The translations under genes and the position numbers were made by a program. 64,000 bases of DNA from BRH-c25 sp035627615. GTDB taxonomy: Bacteria; Bacillota; Clostridia; Lutisporales; Lutisporaceae. The notes beneath the pieces were generated by a model, which saw only the letters and a list, made by a program, of their open reading frames with translations, ran no database searches and had not been told where the DNA came from. The stretch spans positions 1 through 64,000 of the forward strand of contig DASPLL010000024.1 of the NCBI GenBank assembly GCA_035627615.1. Direction: 5' to 3'. Below, piece by piece: positions 42,657 to 52,600 of this stretch (positions within the stretch are counted from its first letter, which is position 1; every line of letters begins with the position of its first letter).

Positions 42657-44000
42657 TTAACCTACTAACACCTTACCTTCGGGGTATTTAAGCTTTATTT
42701 CTGATCTTTGCATCCTCAATGCAATTGCCATACCCATGGTAAGAACCCCGACTCTACCCAGGAACATAGTAATAATCAATACTGCCTTTCCTACACCGGG
42801 GAGCTTTGGGGTGACCCCCATAGATAACCCTACAGTGCCAAATGCAGAAATTGACTCAAACAAATATTCCATCAGCGATGCTTGCCCGAATATTGACAGT
42901 ATTATTGTCGTACTCATAATAACAATAAGACCTAATATGACAATCGCTATAGATCTGAATACTACTTCGATTTCCAATCTCTTTCTGAAGACATTAACAT
43001 CATTGCCGCCTTTAAGAACTGAAATCACCGAAAACAAAAGCACACCTACCGTAGAAGTCTTGATACCTCCCGCCGTTGATCCGGGTGACCCTCCTATAAA
43101 CATAAGTATCATAGTTACCAGCTTTGACGCTTCAGTCAGACCGCCTGTCGGTAGAGTGTTAAAACCCGCTGTTCTTGGAGTAACCGACTGAAACATTGAC
43201 GCCAGGATTTTTCCTCTAAGGCTGAGTGGCTGCAGAGTTCTGGCATTTGAGTACTCCAATACCAGAAAAAATATAAATCCGGAGATCAATAATATGGAAG
43301 TTACTGTCAGCACTAATTTTGTATGCAACCTTAGTTCACTGAAGTTTCTTGTTTTATATATATCCTCCCAGACAGCGAAGCCTAATCCCCCTATAATAAC
43401 TAGCAGCATAACCGTAAGATTTACAACAGGATCCTCCACATATGCTGTTAGACTGGAGAACTGTCCCTTTTCTCCCATAAGATCAAAACCTGCATTACAG
43501 AATGCTGAAACAGCGTGAAATATTCCTTTAAAGATACCGTTTGTTACTCCAAATTCCCCTATGAACCTGACAGACAGAATTATAGCTCCCAGGCCTTCAA
43601 AAATAAGAGTGCCGACTATTATATCTTTAATAAGCTTAACCATGCCCTGGGGGCTGAATTGGTTTAAAGACTCGGCAATAAGCAATCTCTCCTTGAAAGA
43701 TATCCTGCGCCCCAGTGCCAACGAGAACAGTGTCGCCAGAGTCATTAAACCCAAACCGCCTATCTGTATAAGCAAGAGAATAACTATCTGCCCGAAAACA
43801 GTCCAGTGCGTAAAAGTATCCGCAACTACCAGCCCTGTTACACATACTGCTGATGTCGCCGTAAATAATGCATTAATAAAGCCTATACTATGACCGTCTT
43901 TGGAGGAGACAGGGAGATTCAGCAATATACTTCCTATAAGGATAATTGCAGCAAATCCGATAACGATTGCCTGTGTTTGCTTTATTTTTAAAATCTTCAT
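42657..44000 (-). CDS. Potassium channel subunit, KtrB/TrkH-like
   Basis: A 447-residue K+ translocating subunit with four pore-loop repeats: TATSAVCVTGLVV, SAFCNAGFDL, SVTPRTAGFNTL and SAFGTVGLSMGV. The helix-breaking GGSPGSTAGGIKTSTVGVLL loop of KtrB is present. Length fits KtrB. It overlaps the preceding truncated TrkA-N gene by four bases and precedes the KtrA-like gene. Confidence 0.94.
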   Translation of the reverse strand: MKILKIKQTQAIVIGFAAIILIGSILLNLPVSSKDGHSIGFINALFTATSAVCVTGLVVADTFTHWTVFGQIVILLLIQIGGLGLMTLATLFSLALGRRISFKERLLIAESLNQFSPQGMVKLIKDIIVGTLIFEGLGAIILSVRFIGEFGVTNGIFKGIFHAVSAFCNAGFDLMGEKGQFSSLTAYVEDPVVNLTVMLLVIIGGLGFAVWEDIYKTRNFSELRLHTKLVLTVTSILLISGFIFFLVLEYSNARTLQPLSLRGKILASMFQSVTPRTAGFNTLPTGGLTEASKLVTMILMFIGGSPGSTAGGIKTSTVGVLLFSVISVLKGGNDVNVFRKRLEIEVVFRSIAIVILGLIVIMSTTIILSIFGQASLMEYLFESISAFGTVGLSMGVTPKLPGVGKAVLIITMFLGRVGVLTMGMAIALRMQRSEIKLKYPEGKVLVG

Positions 44001-44401
44001 TGCACTTCCCTGCCTGAGCTGATAGAGTTCAGTGTAAAAAGAGCACCATTTACAGCAATATCTATGCCTACTTGCTCAAACTTTCTGACATACTTGGGAT
44101 TATTGACCTTTGTTATTGTCCTCTTGTTAACAAAATTGTTCTTGATATATAAACAAGCTTCAAGGTTATCCAGGTCATTATCCATAAGAACAATAAATAC
44201 ATCCGATTCCGAGATGCAAGGCTGTGAAAGAACATCCACATCCAGACCTGCACCAACGATGGTATTTACTCCAGGTTCATTAAAGCTGTCCATGTTTGCA
44301 TCACTTTCCTGCTTAATGATATTTACTCTGTGGTTAAGTAATCTGAGAATCCTTGCCAGTGTGTAGCTAAGTTCATATCCTTCAATTATTGTAACTATCA
44401 T
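43997..44401 (-). CDS. Short TrkA-N (RCK N-domain only) protein
   Basis: A 134-residue protein consisting of a Rossmann-like TrkA-N domain alone (EGYELSYTLARILRLLNHRV, VGAGLDVDVLSQPCISESDV). The glycine-rich nucleotide loop is degenerate: GAGxxG is replaced by EGYELSY. The TrkA-C half is missing. The start at 44401 has GGGGGG six bases upstream. It overlaps the KtrB-like gene and lies directly after the response regulator, so it may link the two-component pair to the channel. Confidence 0.8.
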   Translation of the reverse strand: MIVTIIEGYELSYTLARILRLLNHRVNIIKQESDANMDSFNEPGVNTIVGAGLDVDVLSQPCISESDVFIVLMDNDLDNLEACLYIKNNFVNKRTITKVNNPKYVRKFEQVGIDIAVNGALFTLNSISSGREVQ

Positions 44402-44419
44402 CTGCAGTCCCCCCAACTA

Positions 44420-45004
44420 CTAATTACTGAATACCAGATAAGCTTTATAGAATCTGTCAGCACTCTCTCTGTTTCCCATACCTTGATACGCCTTGCTGAT
44501 AAGAAAATAAACCTCCGGATTGCTGATTTCCTTTGCGATAATGCCTTTGAGCAATTCAAGCGCATCAATAAAAGCACCTCTATCAATCAATTCCCTCGAT
44601 TGTTTCAATACGTTCTCTGTTTCTCCGAGTACGTGGTTATCCTCATGCCTGATCATTAATTCATTTAATACCGTTCTGATTTTTTCAGCAGTAAAAGGCT
44701 TCTGGATATATGTCACCGCTCCCAGTTTTGTACATTCTACAGCGTTCTTAACAGTTGCATATGCAGTAATAATTATTACAGGTGTTTCTATGCCCACCTC
44801 CCTGATACTTTTAAGAACCTCTGTACCACTGAGCTTAGACATCTTAATGTCCAGGAAAGCAAGATCGTACCTGCCTTTTTTAAACATGTCCAAAGCCTCC
44901 TGCCCGTCACTTGCAGTATCCACCTGATAGCCTTCATGCTCCAGGCACTTTGTTAAAAGCATCCGTATATTTTTTGTGTCATCAATGACCAAAATTCTTT
45001 TCAC
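44420..45004 (-). CDS. Response regulator with TPR-like tail and no DNA-binding domain
   Basis: A 194-residue protein. Residues 1-120 form a receiver with Asp8/Asp9, phospho-acceptor Asp52 (LAFLDIKMS) and Lys in IQKPFT. Residues about 130-194 are helical with TPR-like pattern (GAFIDALELLKGIIAKE, NPEVYFLISKAYQGMGNRES), not a DNA-binding domain. It probably acts through protein contacts. The start is GTG at 45004 with GGAGGT six bases upstream. It overlaps the kinase gene by 23 bases and precedes K+ channel genes. Confidence 0.9.
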   Translation of the reverse strand: MKRILVIDDTKNIRMLLTKCLEHEGYQVDTASDGQEALDMFKKGRYDLAFLDIKMSKLSGTEVLKSIREVGIETPVIIITAYATVKNAVECTKLGAVTYIQKPFTAEKIRTVLNELMIRHEDNHVLGETENVLKQSRELIDRGAFIDALELLKGIIAKEISNPEVYFLISKAYQGMGNRESADRFYKAYLVFSN

Positions 45005-46844
45005 CTGGTACCTCCGAAAAATTCAATGGAAGAGTGAAGGTAAATGTGCTGCCGGTATCCATTTGGCTCTCACACCATATTTCTCCTCCATGTGTATTGA
45101 TTATCTCCTTAACGACAGCCAACCCAAGCCCTGTTCCACGGGCTTCCAGGTCCTGTCCCCCTACCTGCACATATTTATCAAAAATCTTCTCCTGGAACTC
45201 TTCAGGAATGCCAATTCCATTGTCTTCCACCGAGACAATCAACTTTCTATTTTCTATAAAAGCATTAATGATTATTTCATCCCCAGGGTTGGTGTATTTC
45301 AATGCATTACCTATAAGATTATTGAAAACCCAGGTTATTTTCTCATTATCAATACTAACCTCCGGCATTTTTTCTTCAATCCTGGTATTAATGCTCACAT
45401 TTTTGTGTGCTGCCTGTATAGCAAACTGCTTTACGGAATTGTCTATAACAGTTTCAATTGAGCAGGGCTCCATATTAAAAGCTGAACTGCCCGACTCGAT
45501 CCTTGACAATTCAAGAAGGTCATTAACAAGCCTTGTTAACCGTTCACCATCCTCCTTTATGGTATTCAGCACATCTTGCTGCTCTTCGTTCAGCACACCC
45601 ATACTTCCGTCAAGGACCATACTTGTTCCCATCATTATAGATGTCAGCGGGGTTTTGAATTCGTGGGATATAGTTGAAACAAAATCTGTTCTGGCTTTTT
45701 CAAGCTGCTTCAATTGTGTTACATCCTTTAAAAGTATGATGAGCCCTGTAACCTTGGACTCCCTGTCCTTTATCATGGTCACTATTACATTAAAGTAGTA
45801 CTCTTCCTTCTGTTCTATTCTGATGATCCGGTCATCCATTTCCACATTGTCCTCGAAGGCATTCGATACTATCTCAAAAACTTCTTCATTCCTTATAGCC
45901 TCCAGGAAATGCTTCTTAAGTACCTTTTTTTCCTCAACGCCGAAGAACATTTCACAGGTATCGTTCAGCAGCAGTATCCTGTAGGATGTATCAAGTACGA
46001 TCAATGGATCGGGTATGCTTTTTACTATCGCCAGGGATTTGTTCTTTTCTGTCATAAGCTTGCCCAGTGCACTCTGTTCATATTGCTGAAGCCTTTTTGT
46101 CAATTTGTTGAACTCTATGGAAAGGTCTCCGATCTCGTCCTTGCTTACAATGTTGATCTGCTGGTTCCAATTTCCCATCTTCACTGATTTCACTATGGTA
46201 GTCAATGTATCCAACGGCTTCATGAATCTGTTTGTAATGTTTATTGACAATACGAGTCCACCAATAACAGCTATGGTTGAAAGCATGAGTATTACATACA
46301 TGGACTCGGATGTGCTTTTAGTGGCGTTATCCTTTGAGTTGAACATGCCTACCTCATTTAAGTGTACAAGCTCACGCAGCTCTTTCTTGATTTTTACAAA
46401 TTCCGGCATCATTGTATTATCATAAAAATAAGCTGCTTCACTGACTCCCTCTTTATTCCTGATTTCCTGCAACTTGGAAAAGAGTATCGAATATTCTACG
46501 TAGTCCTTGTTAACCTCATCCAATAATTCCTTTTCTCCAGGCTCGGTAATGTTATTGCTTTCTGCAGTATACCATTTCATAAACTCATTACTGTTCTGAG
46601 TAAATAATTCAATACCTTTATCAATATCGACGTTAATATAAATTAAGGCGGCACTGTCTTGACGTTCAAAAGACTCCAACATATAAGATATAGCATTTAT
46701 GCTTTTGTAATTGTCCACCATTAACCCGTCAATGGCCCTGCTTAATCTATATAAGTTCAGCACTGATGCTGACCCTATTATAGCTATCATTAATACAAGG
46801 CAGATATAAACCAGGATAATTTTCCCTTTAAGTGTTTTCAACAT
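44982..46844 (-). CDS. Sensor histidine kinase with HAMP and PAS domains
   Basis: A 620-residue membrane kinase. Two membrane segments (about 10-30 and 185-207) enclose an extracellular helical-bundle sensor. HAMP follows (about 208-260), then PAS (about 275-380; IPDPLIVLDTSYRILLLND), H-box FVSTISHEFKTPLTS and the ATPase domain with NLIGNALKYT, VEDNGIGIP and GTGLGLAVVKE. I chose the ATG at 46844, with AAGGGAG at proper distance. It heads the operon with the response regulator and K+ channel genes, suggesting that it senses turgor, osmotic or envelope state; the stimulus is not known. Confidence 0.93.
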   Translation of the reverse strand: MLKTLKGKIILVYICLVLMIAIIGSASVLNLYRLSRAIDGLMVDNYKSINAISYMLESFERQDSAALIYINVDIDKGIELFTQNSNEFMKWYTAESNNITEPGEKELLDEVNKDYVEYSILFSKLQEIRNKEGVSEAAYFYDNTMMPEFVKIKKELRELVHLNEVGMFNSKDNATKSTSESMYVILMLSTIAVIGGLVLSINITNRFMKPLDTLTTIVKSVKMGNWNQQINIVSKDEIGDLSIEFNKLTKRLQQYEQSALGKLMTEKNKSLAIVKSIPDPLIVLDTSYRILLLNDTCEMFFGVEEKKVLKKHFLEAIRNEEVFEIVSNAFEDNVEMDDRIIRIEQKEEYYFNVIVTMIKDRESKVTGLIILLKDVTQLKQLEKARTDFVSTISHEFKTPLTSIMMGTSMVLDGSMGVLNEEQQDVLNTIKEDGERLTRLVNDLLELSRIESGSSAFNMEPCSIETVIDNSVKQFAIQAAHKNVSINTRIEEKMPEVSIDNEKITWVFNNLIGNALKYTNPGDEIIINAFIENRKLIVSVEDNGIGIPEEFQEKIFDKYVQVGGQDLEARGTGLGLAVVKEIINTHGGEIWCESQMDTGSTFTFTLPLNFSEVPGEKNFGH

Positions 46845-47082
46845 TGGCATTCTCCCTTATAATACAAAGCCTTATACATAATAATTATAGGTCACAAGAT
46901 ATCTTTAATCAAAGAATTACATTGATAGAAAGTGATAAAAACATGAGATAATTCAATGAAAATATGAGATAATCCATTCCTATGCCTATTGATATACCTG
47001 CTAATAGCCCAGGCTGAGGTTATTGAAATTTGATATTTTCTTTAGGTATATGTTATGTAAACAAATGGATTCCCTAAAAAAG

Positions 47083-47129
47083 TACACCTTATACGCAATA
47101 TAGCTATGCTATAGAGCATATAAGGTGTA
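47083..47129 (-). terminator. Terminator after the repeat-rich exported protein gene
   Basis: TACACCTTATACGC and GCATATAAGGTGTA form a long stem with a nineteen-base loop; on the minus strand CTTTTTTAG follows. 46851-47082 shows no gene I can support. Confidence 0.8.
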
Positions 47130-47165
47130 TCCTTACCTTACATTTGCATTCTTATGTATATATTA

Positions 47166-49391
47166 CTATTTTGCCCTTACTTCCTGTACTCCTGATACCG
47201 AGCTCTTTTCATCCATCGTGAATGTATCTTTTGCTTCCTGAGTAGCGAAATATATGTTTCCTGTAAGCTTGTGGTTTACTAATGAGAAGTTGTTTGCTTC
47301 AACATATAAGTCACCTGCAAAGTATCCATACTGAAGAGTAGCACTTGGACTCTTTATTGTTAATGATGGAGCCTTTAATGTAAAGGAATGAGTAGCTATC
47401 TTTTTGTCTGCCGGATTATTGTGGGTATAAAGTCCTATCTTTCTCTTAAGAGGTTTTGTTGTGTCATTCTTGTCATGGAAAGTACCTTCAAGTACAAGAG
47501 CCTTATCTGTTTCAAGATCGGTTATAGGAACGATGATCCAATATCCGTCCTTGCTTATTGCCTTTTCAAAGGCTTCAATGCTCTGTACCTGTGTGGGTGT
47601 TGCAGTTGACACTGCATCTACATCAAAGAGTATCTGCTTTCCTGTTACTGAGCTTTTTTCGTCAATTACAAATGTATCTTTAGCTTCCTGTGTTGCAAAA
47701 TAAACATTTCCTGCAACTTTAGCATCTACCAGGCTGAAGTTCTTTCCATAAACATAAAGGTCACCCTTGAATATACCGCCCTGAATTCTTGCATTAGGGC
47801 TCTTTATTGTCAATTTTGGCGCTGTTATAGTGAATCTGCCTGTTACATTGTGATCAGCATCCTGAGTGTAAGGACCTATCTTTCTCTTAAGGTCTTTTGT
47901 CGGATCGTTCTTGTCATGGAAATCGCCATCTAAAACAAGAGCTTTATCAGTTACTATATTATTGAGAGGGCATATGATCCATGTACCATCTTTGCTTATG
48001 GCCTTTTCAAAAGCTGCTGCATCCTGTACCAATGAAGCTGATGTTACTGCATCCACACCTGTAACTGCCAGCTTACCTGAAACAGAGCTGCCTAAATCCA
48101 TTGTGAATGTATCTCTGGCTTCCTGAGTAGCGAAGTATATGTTTCCGGTAACTGTGTTGTTTACTAAAGAGAAGTTATTTGCTTCAACATAAATATCACC
48201 GACGAAGTAGCCGTACTGAAGAGTAGCACTTGGGCTCTTAATTGTTAATGATGGAGCCTTTAAAGTAAATGAATGAGTGGCTTTCTTCTTGTCTGCCGGA
48301 TCATTGTGAGTATAAAGTCCTATCTTTCTCTTAAGAGGTTTTGTTGCATCATTCTTGTCATGGAATTCGCCTTCCAGTACAAGAGGCTTATCCGTTTCAA
48401 GGTCTATTATAGGAACGATTATCCAGTAACCGTCTTTGCTTATTGCTTTTTCAAATGCTTCTACAGTATATACCTGTGTTGGTGTAGCTGTTGATACTGC
48501 GTCTACATCAAACAGTATCTGTTTTCCTGTAATTACGCTCTTTTCATCAGCTGTAAATGTATCTTTGGCTTCCTGTGTTACAAAATAAATATTTCCGTCA
48601 ACTTTAGCATCTACAAGGCTGAAGTTCTTTCTGGCAACATAGATATCGCCAACAAATGTACCGCCCTGAATTCTTGCATTGTTGCTCTTTATCATTAAGG
48701 TTGGTGCTGTTAAAGTGAACCTTTCCAATACATTATGATCATCGTCTTGAGTATAAAGGCCTATCTTTCTCTTAAGGTCCTTCGTCGGATCATTTTTGTC
48801 ATGGAACTCACCTTCCAGAACCAGATCCTTATCAACCACTAAATCCTTTAAAGTAGTGATGATCCATGTACCATCTTTGCTTATAGCTTTTTCAAAAGCT
48901 GCTGCGTTATCTACTATTGAAGCTGATGATACTGCATCTACTGCTGGTTTTGCTGCAGCAGCTTTTCCAGGTGCTAATAATGCAAGAGTCGTGGCTCCAA
49001 CGATGCCATCAGCTTTAAGTCCATTTTTACTCTGTAAATCCTTGACTGCGTCTGTTGTCTTCTTTCCGAAGAAACCGTCAGCCTTAAGCGCATATCCATT
49101 ATTGTTGAGCATTTCCTGCAGTAACTTAACTTCATTACCGAATGAACCTTCTGCAAGTATACGGGTTACTGCTGTTGCAGCAGGAGCTGCAGCTTCTGCC
49201 TTAGGTGCAGCCGGTACAGGCTTAGGTGCTGGCTTTGGCGCAGGTGCTGGTTTCGGTGCTGGTGCTGGTGCTGCTTCTTCATCTGTAGCAGCCGATACAG
49301 CATCAACTGACATCAGTCCTGGAACCGGACCGCTTACTAAGACTGAGAACAATATTAATGCCGCTAGTACATAGGATAATGATTTTTTCAA
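47166..49391 (-). CDS. Exported peptidoglycan-binding protein with four tandem ~145-residue repeats
   Basis: A 741-residue exported protein. A signal peptide (LSYVLAALILFSVLVSG) is followed by a Pro/Ala/Lys linker and a peptidoglycan-binding domain (GSFGNEVKLLQEMLNNNGYA, DGFFGKKTTDAVKDLQ; about 80-145). Then come four repeats of about 145 residues, each starting near VDAVS and AFEKAISKDG.WI and containing FHDKND.TK.LKRKIG.YT and a strand-rich stretch ending GNIYFATQEAKDTF. Types alternate A-B-A-B. The strand pattern suggests an extended or beta-helical surface fibre. Close similarity of A with A and B with B implies duplication of a two-repeat unit. Function unknown; wall association is inferred from the PG-binding domain. 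Confidence 0.82.
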   Translation of the reverse strand: MKKSLSYVLAALILFSVLVSGPVPGLMSVDAVSAATDEEAAPAPAPKPAPAPKPAPKPVPAAPKAEAAAPAATAVTRILAEGSFGNEVKLLQEMLNNNGYALKADGFFGKKTTDAVKDLQSKNGLKADGIVGATTLALLAPGKAAAAKPAVDAVSSASIVDNAAAFEKAISKDGTWIITTLKDLVVDKDLVLEGEFHDKNDPTKDLKRKIGLYTQDDDHNVLERFTLTAPTLMIKSNNARIQGGTFVGDIYVARKNFSLVDAKVDGNIYFVTQEAKDTFTADEKSVITGKQILFDVDAVSTATPTQVYTVEAFEKAISKDGYWIIVPIIDLETDKPLVLEGEFHDKNDATKPLKRKIGLYTHNDPADKKKATHSFTLKAPSLTIKSPSATLQYGYFVGDIYVEANNFSLVNNTVTGNIYFATQEARDTFTMDLGSSVSGKLAVTGVDAVTSASLVQDAAAFEKAISKDGTWIICPLNNIVTDKALVLDGDFHDKNDPTKDLKRKIGPYTQDADHNVTGRFTITAPKLTIKSPNARIQGGIFKGDLYVYGKNFSLVDAKVAGNVYFATQEAKDTFVIDEKSSVTGKQILFDVDAVSTATPTQVQSIEAFEKAISKDGYWIIVPITDLETDKALVLEGTFHDKNDTTKPLKRKIGLYTHNNPADKKIATHSFTLKAPSLTIKSPSATLQYGYFAGDLYVEANNFSLVNHKLTGNIYFATQEAKDTFTMDEKSSVSGVQEVRAK

Positions 49392-49449
49392 CTAAATACC
49401 CTCCCTAAAAATGATTTCTGGATAATATCTTTGCAGAACAAAAATGTTC

Positions 49450-49501
49450 TTTCATAGTTAGATAATTAACAGTATTGCTTGTTAATTATCTAACTATGAA
49501 A
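49450..49501. promoter_or_regulatory. Large perfect inverted repeat upstream of the repeat protein gene
   Basis: A 22-base arm (49450-49471, starting TTTCATAGTTAGATAATT) and its exact inverse (49480-49501) are separated by eight bases. It sits 59 bases upstream of the gene at 49391. There is no T-run, so a leader hairpin, operator or remnant element is more likely than a terminator. Confidence 0.6.
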
Positions 49502-49607
49502 TTTATTATCATTCTGCGTAAATATTAACAATTATATTATAGCAAGATAGTATTGAGTTGTCATGCATTATTATGAATTTTTTCTGCATTTGCACAAAGA
49601 AAATTAT

Positions 49608-49638
49608 GCAGGCTGCAAATAAAAAATTTGCAGCCTGC
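49608..49638 (-). terminator. Terminator after the STAND protein gene
   Basis: GCAGGCTGCAAAT and ATTTGCAGCCTGC form a thirteen-pair stem with a five-base loop; ATAATTTTCTTTG follows on the minus strand, about 50 bases past the stop. Confidence 0.75.
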
Positions 49639-49689
49639 TCTCAATTGTGAAACTCTTATTATGAGGTATGTACCAAATTTATGACACTA

Positions 49690-52600
49690 TTACATTTTCT
49701 TTTTATCAGCTTCAATAGCAATTGCTACATATGCTTCAGAAAAATCTTGTTGAATACATGGCTCTGACAGCATCCATTTAGGAATGCTCCATCCATTATC
49801 TATTAATTTCTTGAACCTAGTTATGTAGTCCAATCGATCGGGGTCAGTAATTACTTTATTACGCACAAGCCAACCAATGACTAAGTCTCCTTCTAAATCT
49901 CCTTTTTTAGATATCTCATACCACCATAATGCACTTGATACACACGCCTTAAGTTTCATGATATATGAGTCAGCTTTCTTCCATAAATCTTCGCTTGAAT
50001 TCTTTGAAACTAAAGATAATGCATAATTAATAATTGCTTCTGACTTATTATTATTTAAATCTTCTTCTTGTAATACACTTAGTGTTGGTATTTCATAATC
50101 TCCTTGTATCTCACCTCTTCTTAGCATATATGCTAGTGAATTTGCAGATCCTTCAATATCCTTTATATAAGCTTCAAAAAATATCCTTGTGGCTAATTCA
50201 TATTCTTTTAAATGATATGCTATCAATCCTAGTGAAAACATTTCATCATTATCTGCCTTTTCCAATGCTATTCTAATATACTCTTTGCCCTTTCGTTCAT
50301 TCTTTTCAAAGTTTTTGCCTTTAATCAGCCTTATACCATAGTCAAATATTGCATTAATATGACCATTACTGCTAGCCTTAATTAGTCTCTCTTTACCATT
50401 TGCAATATGCTTTCTGACACCTTCACCGTTAAGATATCTCAATGCCAATTTGTAGAGAGCACTTAGGCTGCCTTTCTGAATAGTCATTTTCATTAGTGTC
50501 TCGCCTCGTTTTATATCCTTTTTAATAAATATTCCATCAAGTAATAATTCAGAATATGCTATAATGCCATTTATATAGTCTTTCTTAAGCAATTCTTCGT
50601 ACAACATAATTCCTTTTTCTTGATTTGCGGGAATCTTATCACCCAATATAAGCATATTAGCATATTTTGCTTGTGCTAGCATATATCCATCTGAGATTAA
50701 TTCCTCAATCATTTTAATTCCTAATTCTATATCCTCTTCAATAGCTTCACCCTCAATTAGATATAACGAATATCTAAACTTAGCGTTTTGGTTCCCACAA
50801 CTCGTTGCTTTTTTTAATAAATTAACCCCTGTCTCAATATCCTTTTGCATAGTCCTACCAAATAACATTCTTGATCCTAGTTCGGTCATTGCGTCTGGGT
50901 TGTTTCTTTTTACAAGTGTTTTTAGTAATTCCTTACCCCTTGTTATATTCTTGTCCACTTTTTCACCATCAAGAAGCATAATGGCATAATTAAATGTAGA
51001 TAATTCATCATTATTACTTATTGCTTTTTCGATTAGTTCAATACCCTCTCCTTTTACTCTTTCATCTATTTTTTTCTCAATAATAAGCTTTGCTAGTATT
51101 CTTCTAGCTCTCTCATATCCTTCAGATTCTAACTTTCTTAAAATATTCTCACCTTGCCTGCTGTTCTGAGGAATGCCATCTCCTGATATCATTCTTAAAC
51201 CTAAATCACACTTTGCTTCTTTATTACCTTTATCCGCTATTTTTTCTAGTAATTCTACACCTTGTTTTGGATCTTTAAGTAAACCTTCTCCATCAATAAG
51301 CCGATTTGCATATTCTATTGCCGCTGTTTCGTTTCCTAATTCTATTGATTTTTCAATATACTTAATACCTCCTTCTTTATTTTGTATCATATATTCCCCA
51401 TCTAGTAACATATTACCCAATATCAGAAGTGCATAAGTATCATTTTCTTCAATTGCTTCACTTAAAAGAATCCCCCCTCGTATCTTATCCTGTTGTAAGT
51501 ACTCTCCTTTTAAAAGTAGACCTCCTAAAATTCTTTTAGCTTCTGTATGAGTTTTTGATGCATCCTCTAATAATTCGATTCCTTTCTCAAATGTGTAGTG
51601 ATCTGTTTCACCGCAAAGAATTGCATACCCTAAGGTAGTTTTGGCAGATGTATTACCCATTTTTATGGACATTTCAAGAAGTTCTTCACCTTTATAAATG
51701 TTTTTTTCTATCAACACTCCAAATAGTAGTCTATAGCCCAAATCTCTCATTGCACTAGTATTTCCAAGCATTATTGCCTCTTCTAATAGTCTCTGCCCTA
51801 ATATAGTATTTCTATCAAATACATCTCCTTCTATTAAAAGTCTAGCAAGATACCTCTTTGATTCAGAATCTCCTAAGAATGAAGCTTCCTCTAGCAGCCT
51901 CTTGGCCTCATTTCTTGTCTCTTCATCACATTTATTACCCTTTAACATTGAACTTGCATATATACCGCGAGCTTCTACACTTCCTTTATTAATTGCTTCC
52001 TTGAGTATGTTAGTACCTTTAGTTATATCTTGCTCAATATCAATCCCATATACTAGTCTATTTCCATAGTAAGCCATGATTTTTTCATACCCTAATTTGC
52101 ATGCAGTTTCAAGAATCATTACACTCCTTTCCAAATCAAAAACTTCTTCATTACTAATTAAAGTATCCGCTAAATAAAGCATCGCATATTCATTTTCTTT
52201 TTCGACTTCTGCTTCGAGTAATTGAACAGCTTTTTTAACATCTTTACATATTACATTGCCTTCTAATAGATATGTAGCATAGTCTATAATAGAATTTTTA
52301 TCCCCATCATCAACAAGCTCTTCTAGCATATTAATCCCATCAGTAATACTTTGTTTCTCATCTACCCCACCGATCAAATAGTTAGCATAAAATCTTTTTG
52401 CATTACTATTCCCATCTTTAATCAACTCTTTTAAGTATCTCGTTGCTATCTCAACATCTTTCTTAATTATTTCACCTGTAATATAAATTTCTGCTAGATC
52501 TATTTTTGCTAAGCTATTTCCTTTTTCCATAGCTCTAGTGAGTAATTCTATGCCCTTTTCAACGTTTTGCTTTATTGCTGAACCAAGAATATATCTATTA

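Noticed and set aside
49436..49535. Sixth copy of the two-hairpin element
   Set aside because: It has a single 22-bp stem with an 8-base loop, no CATTGAT linker and is not next to a stop codon.
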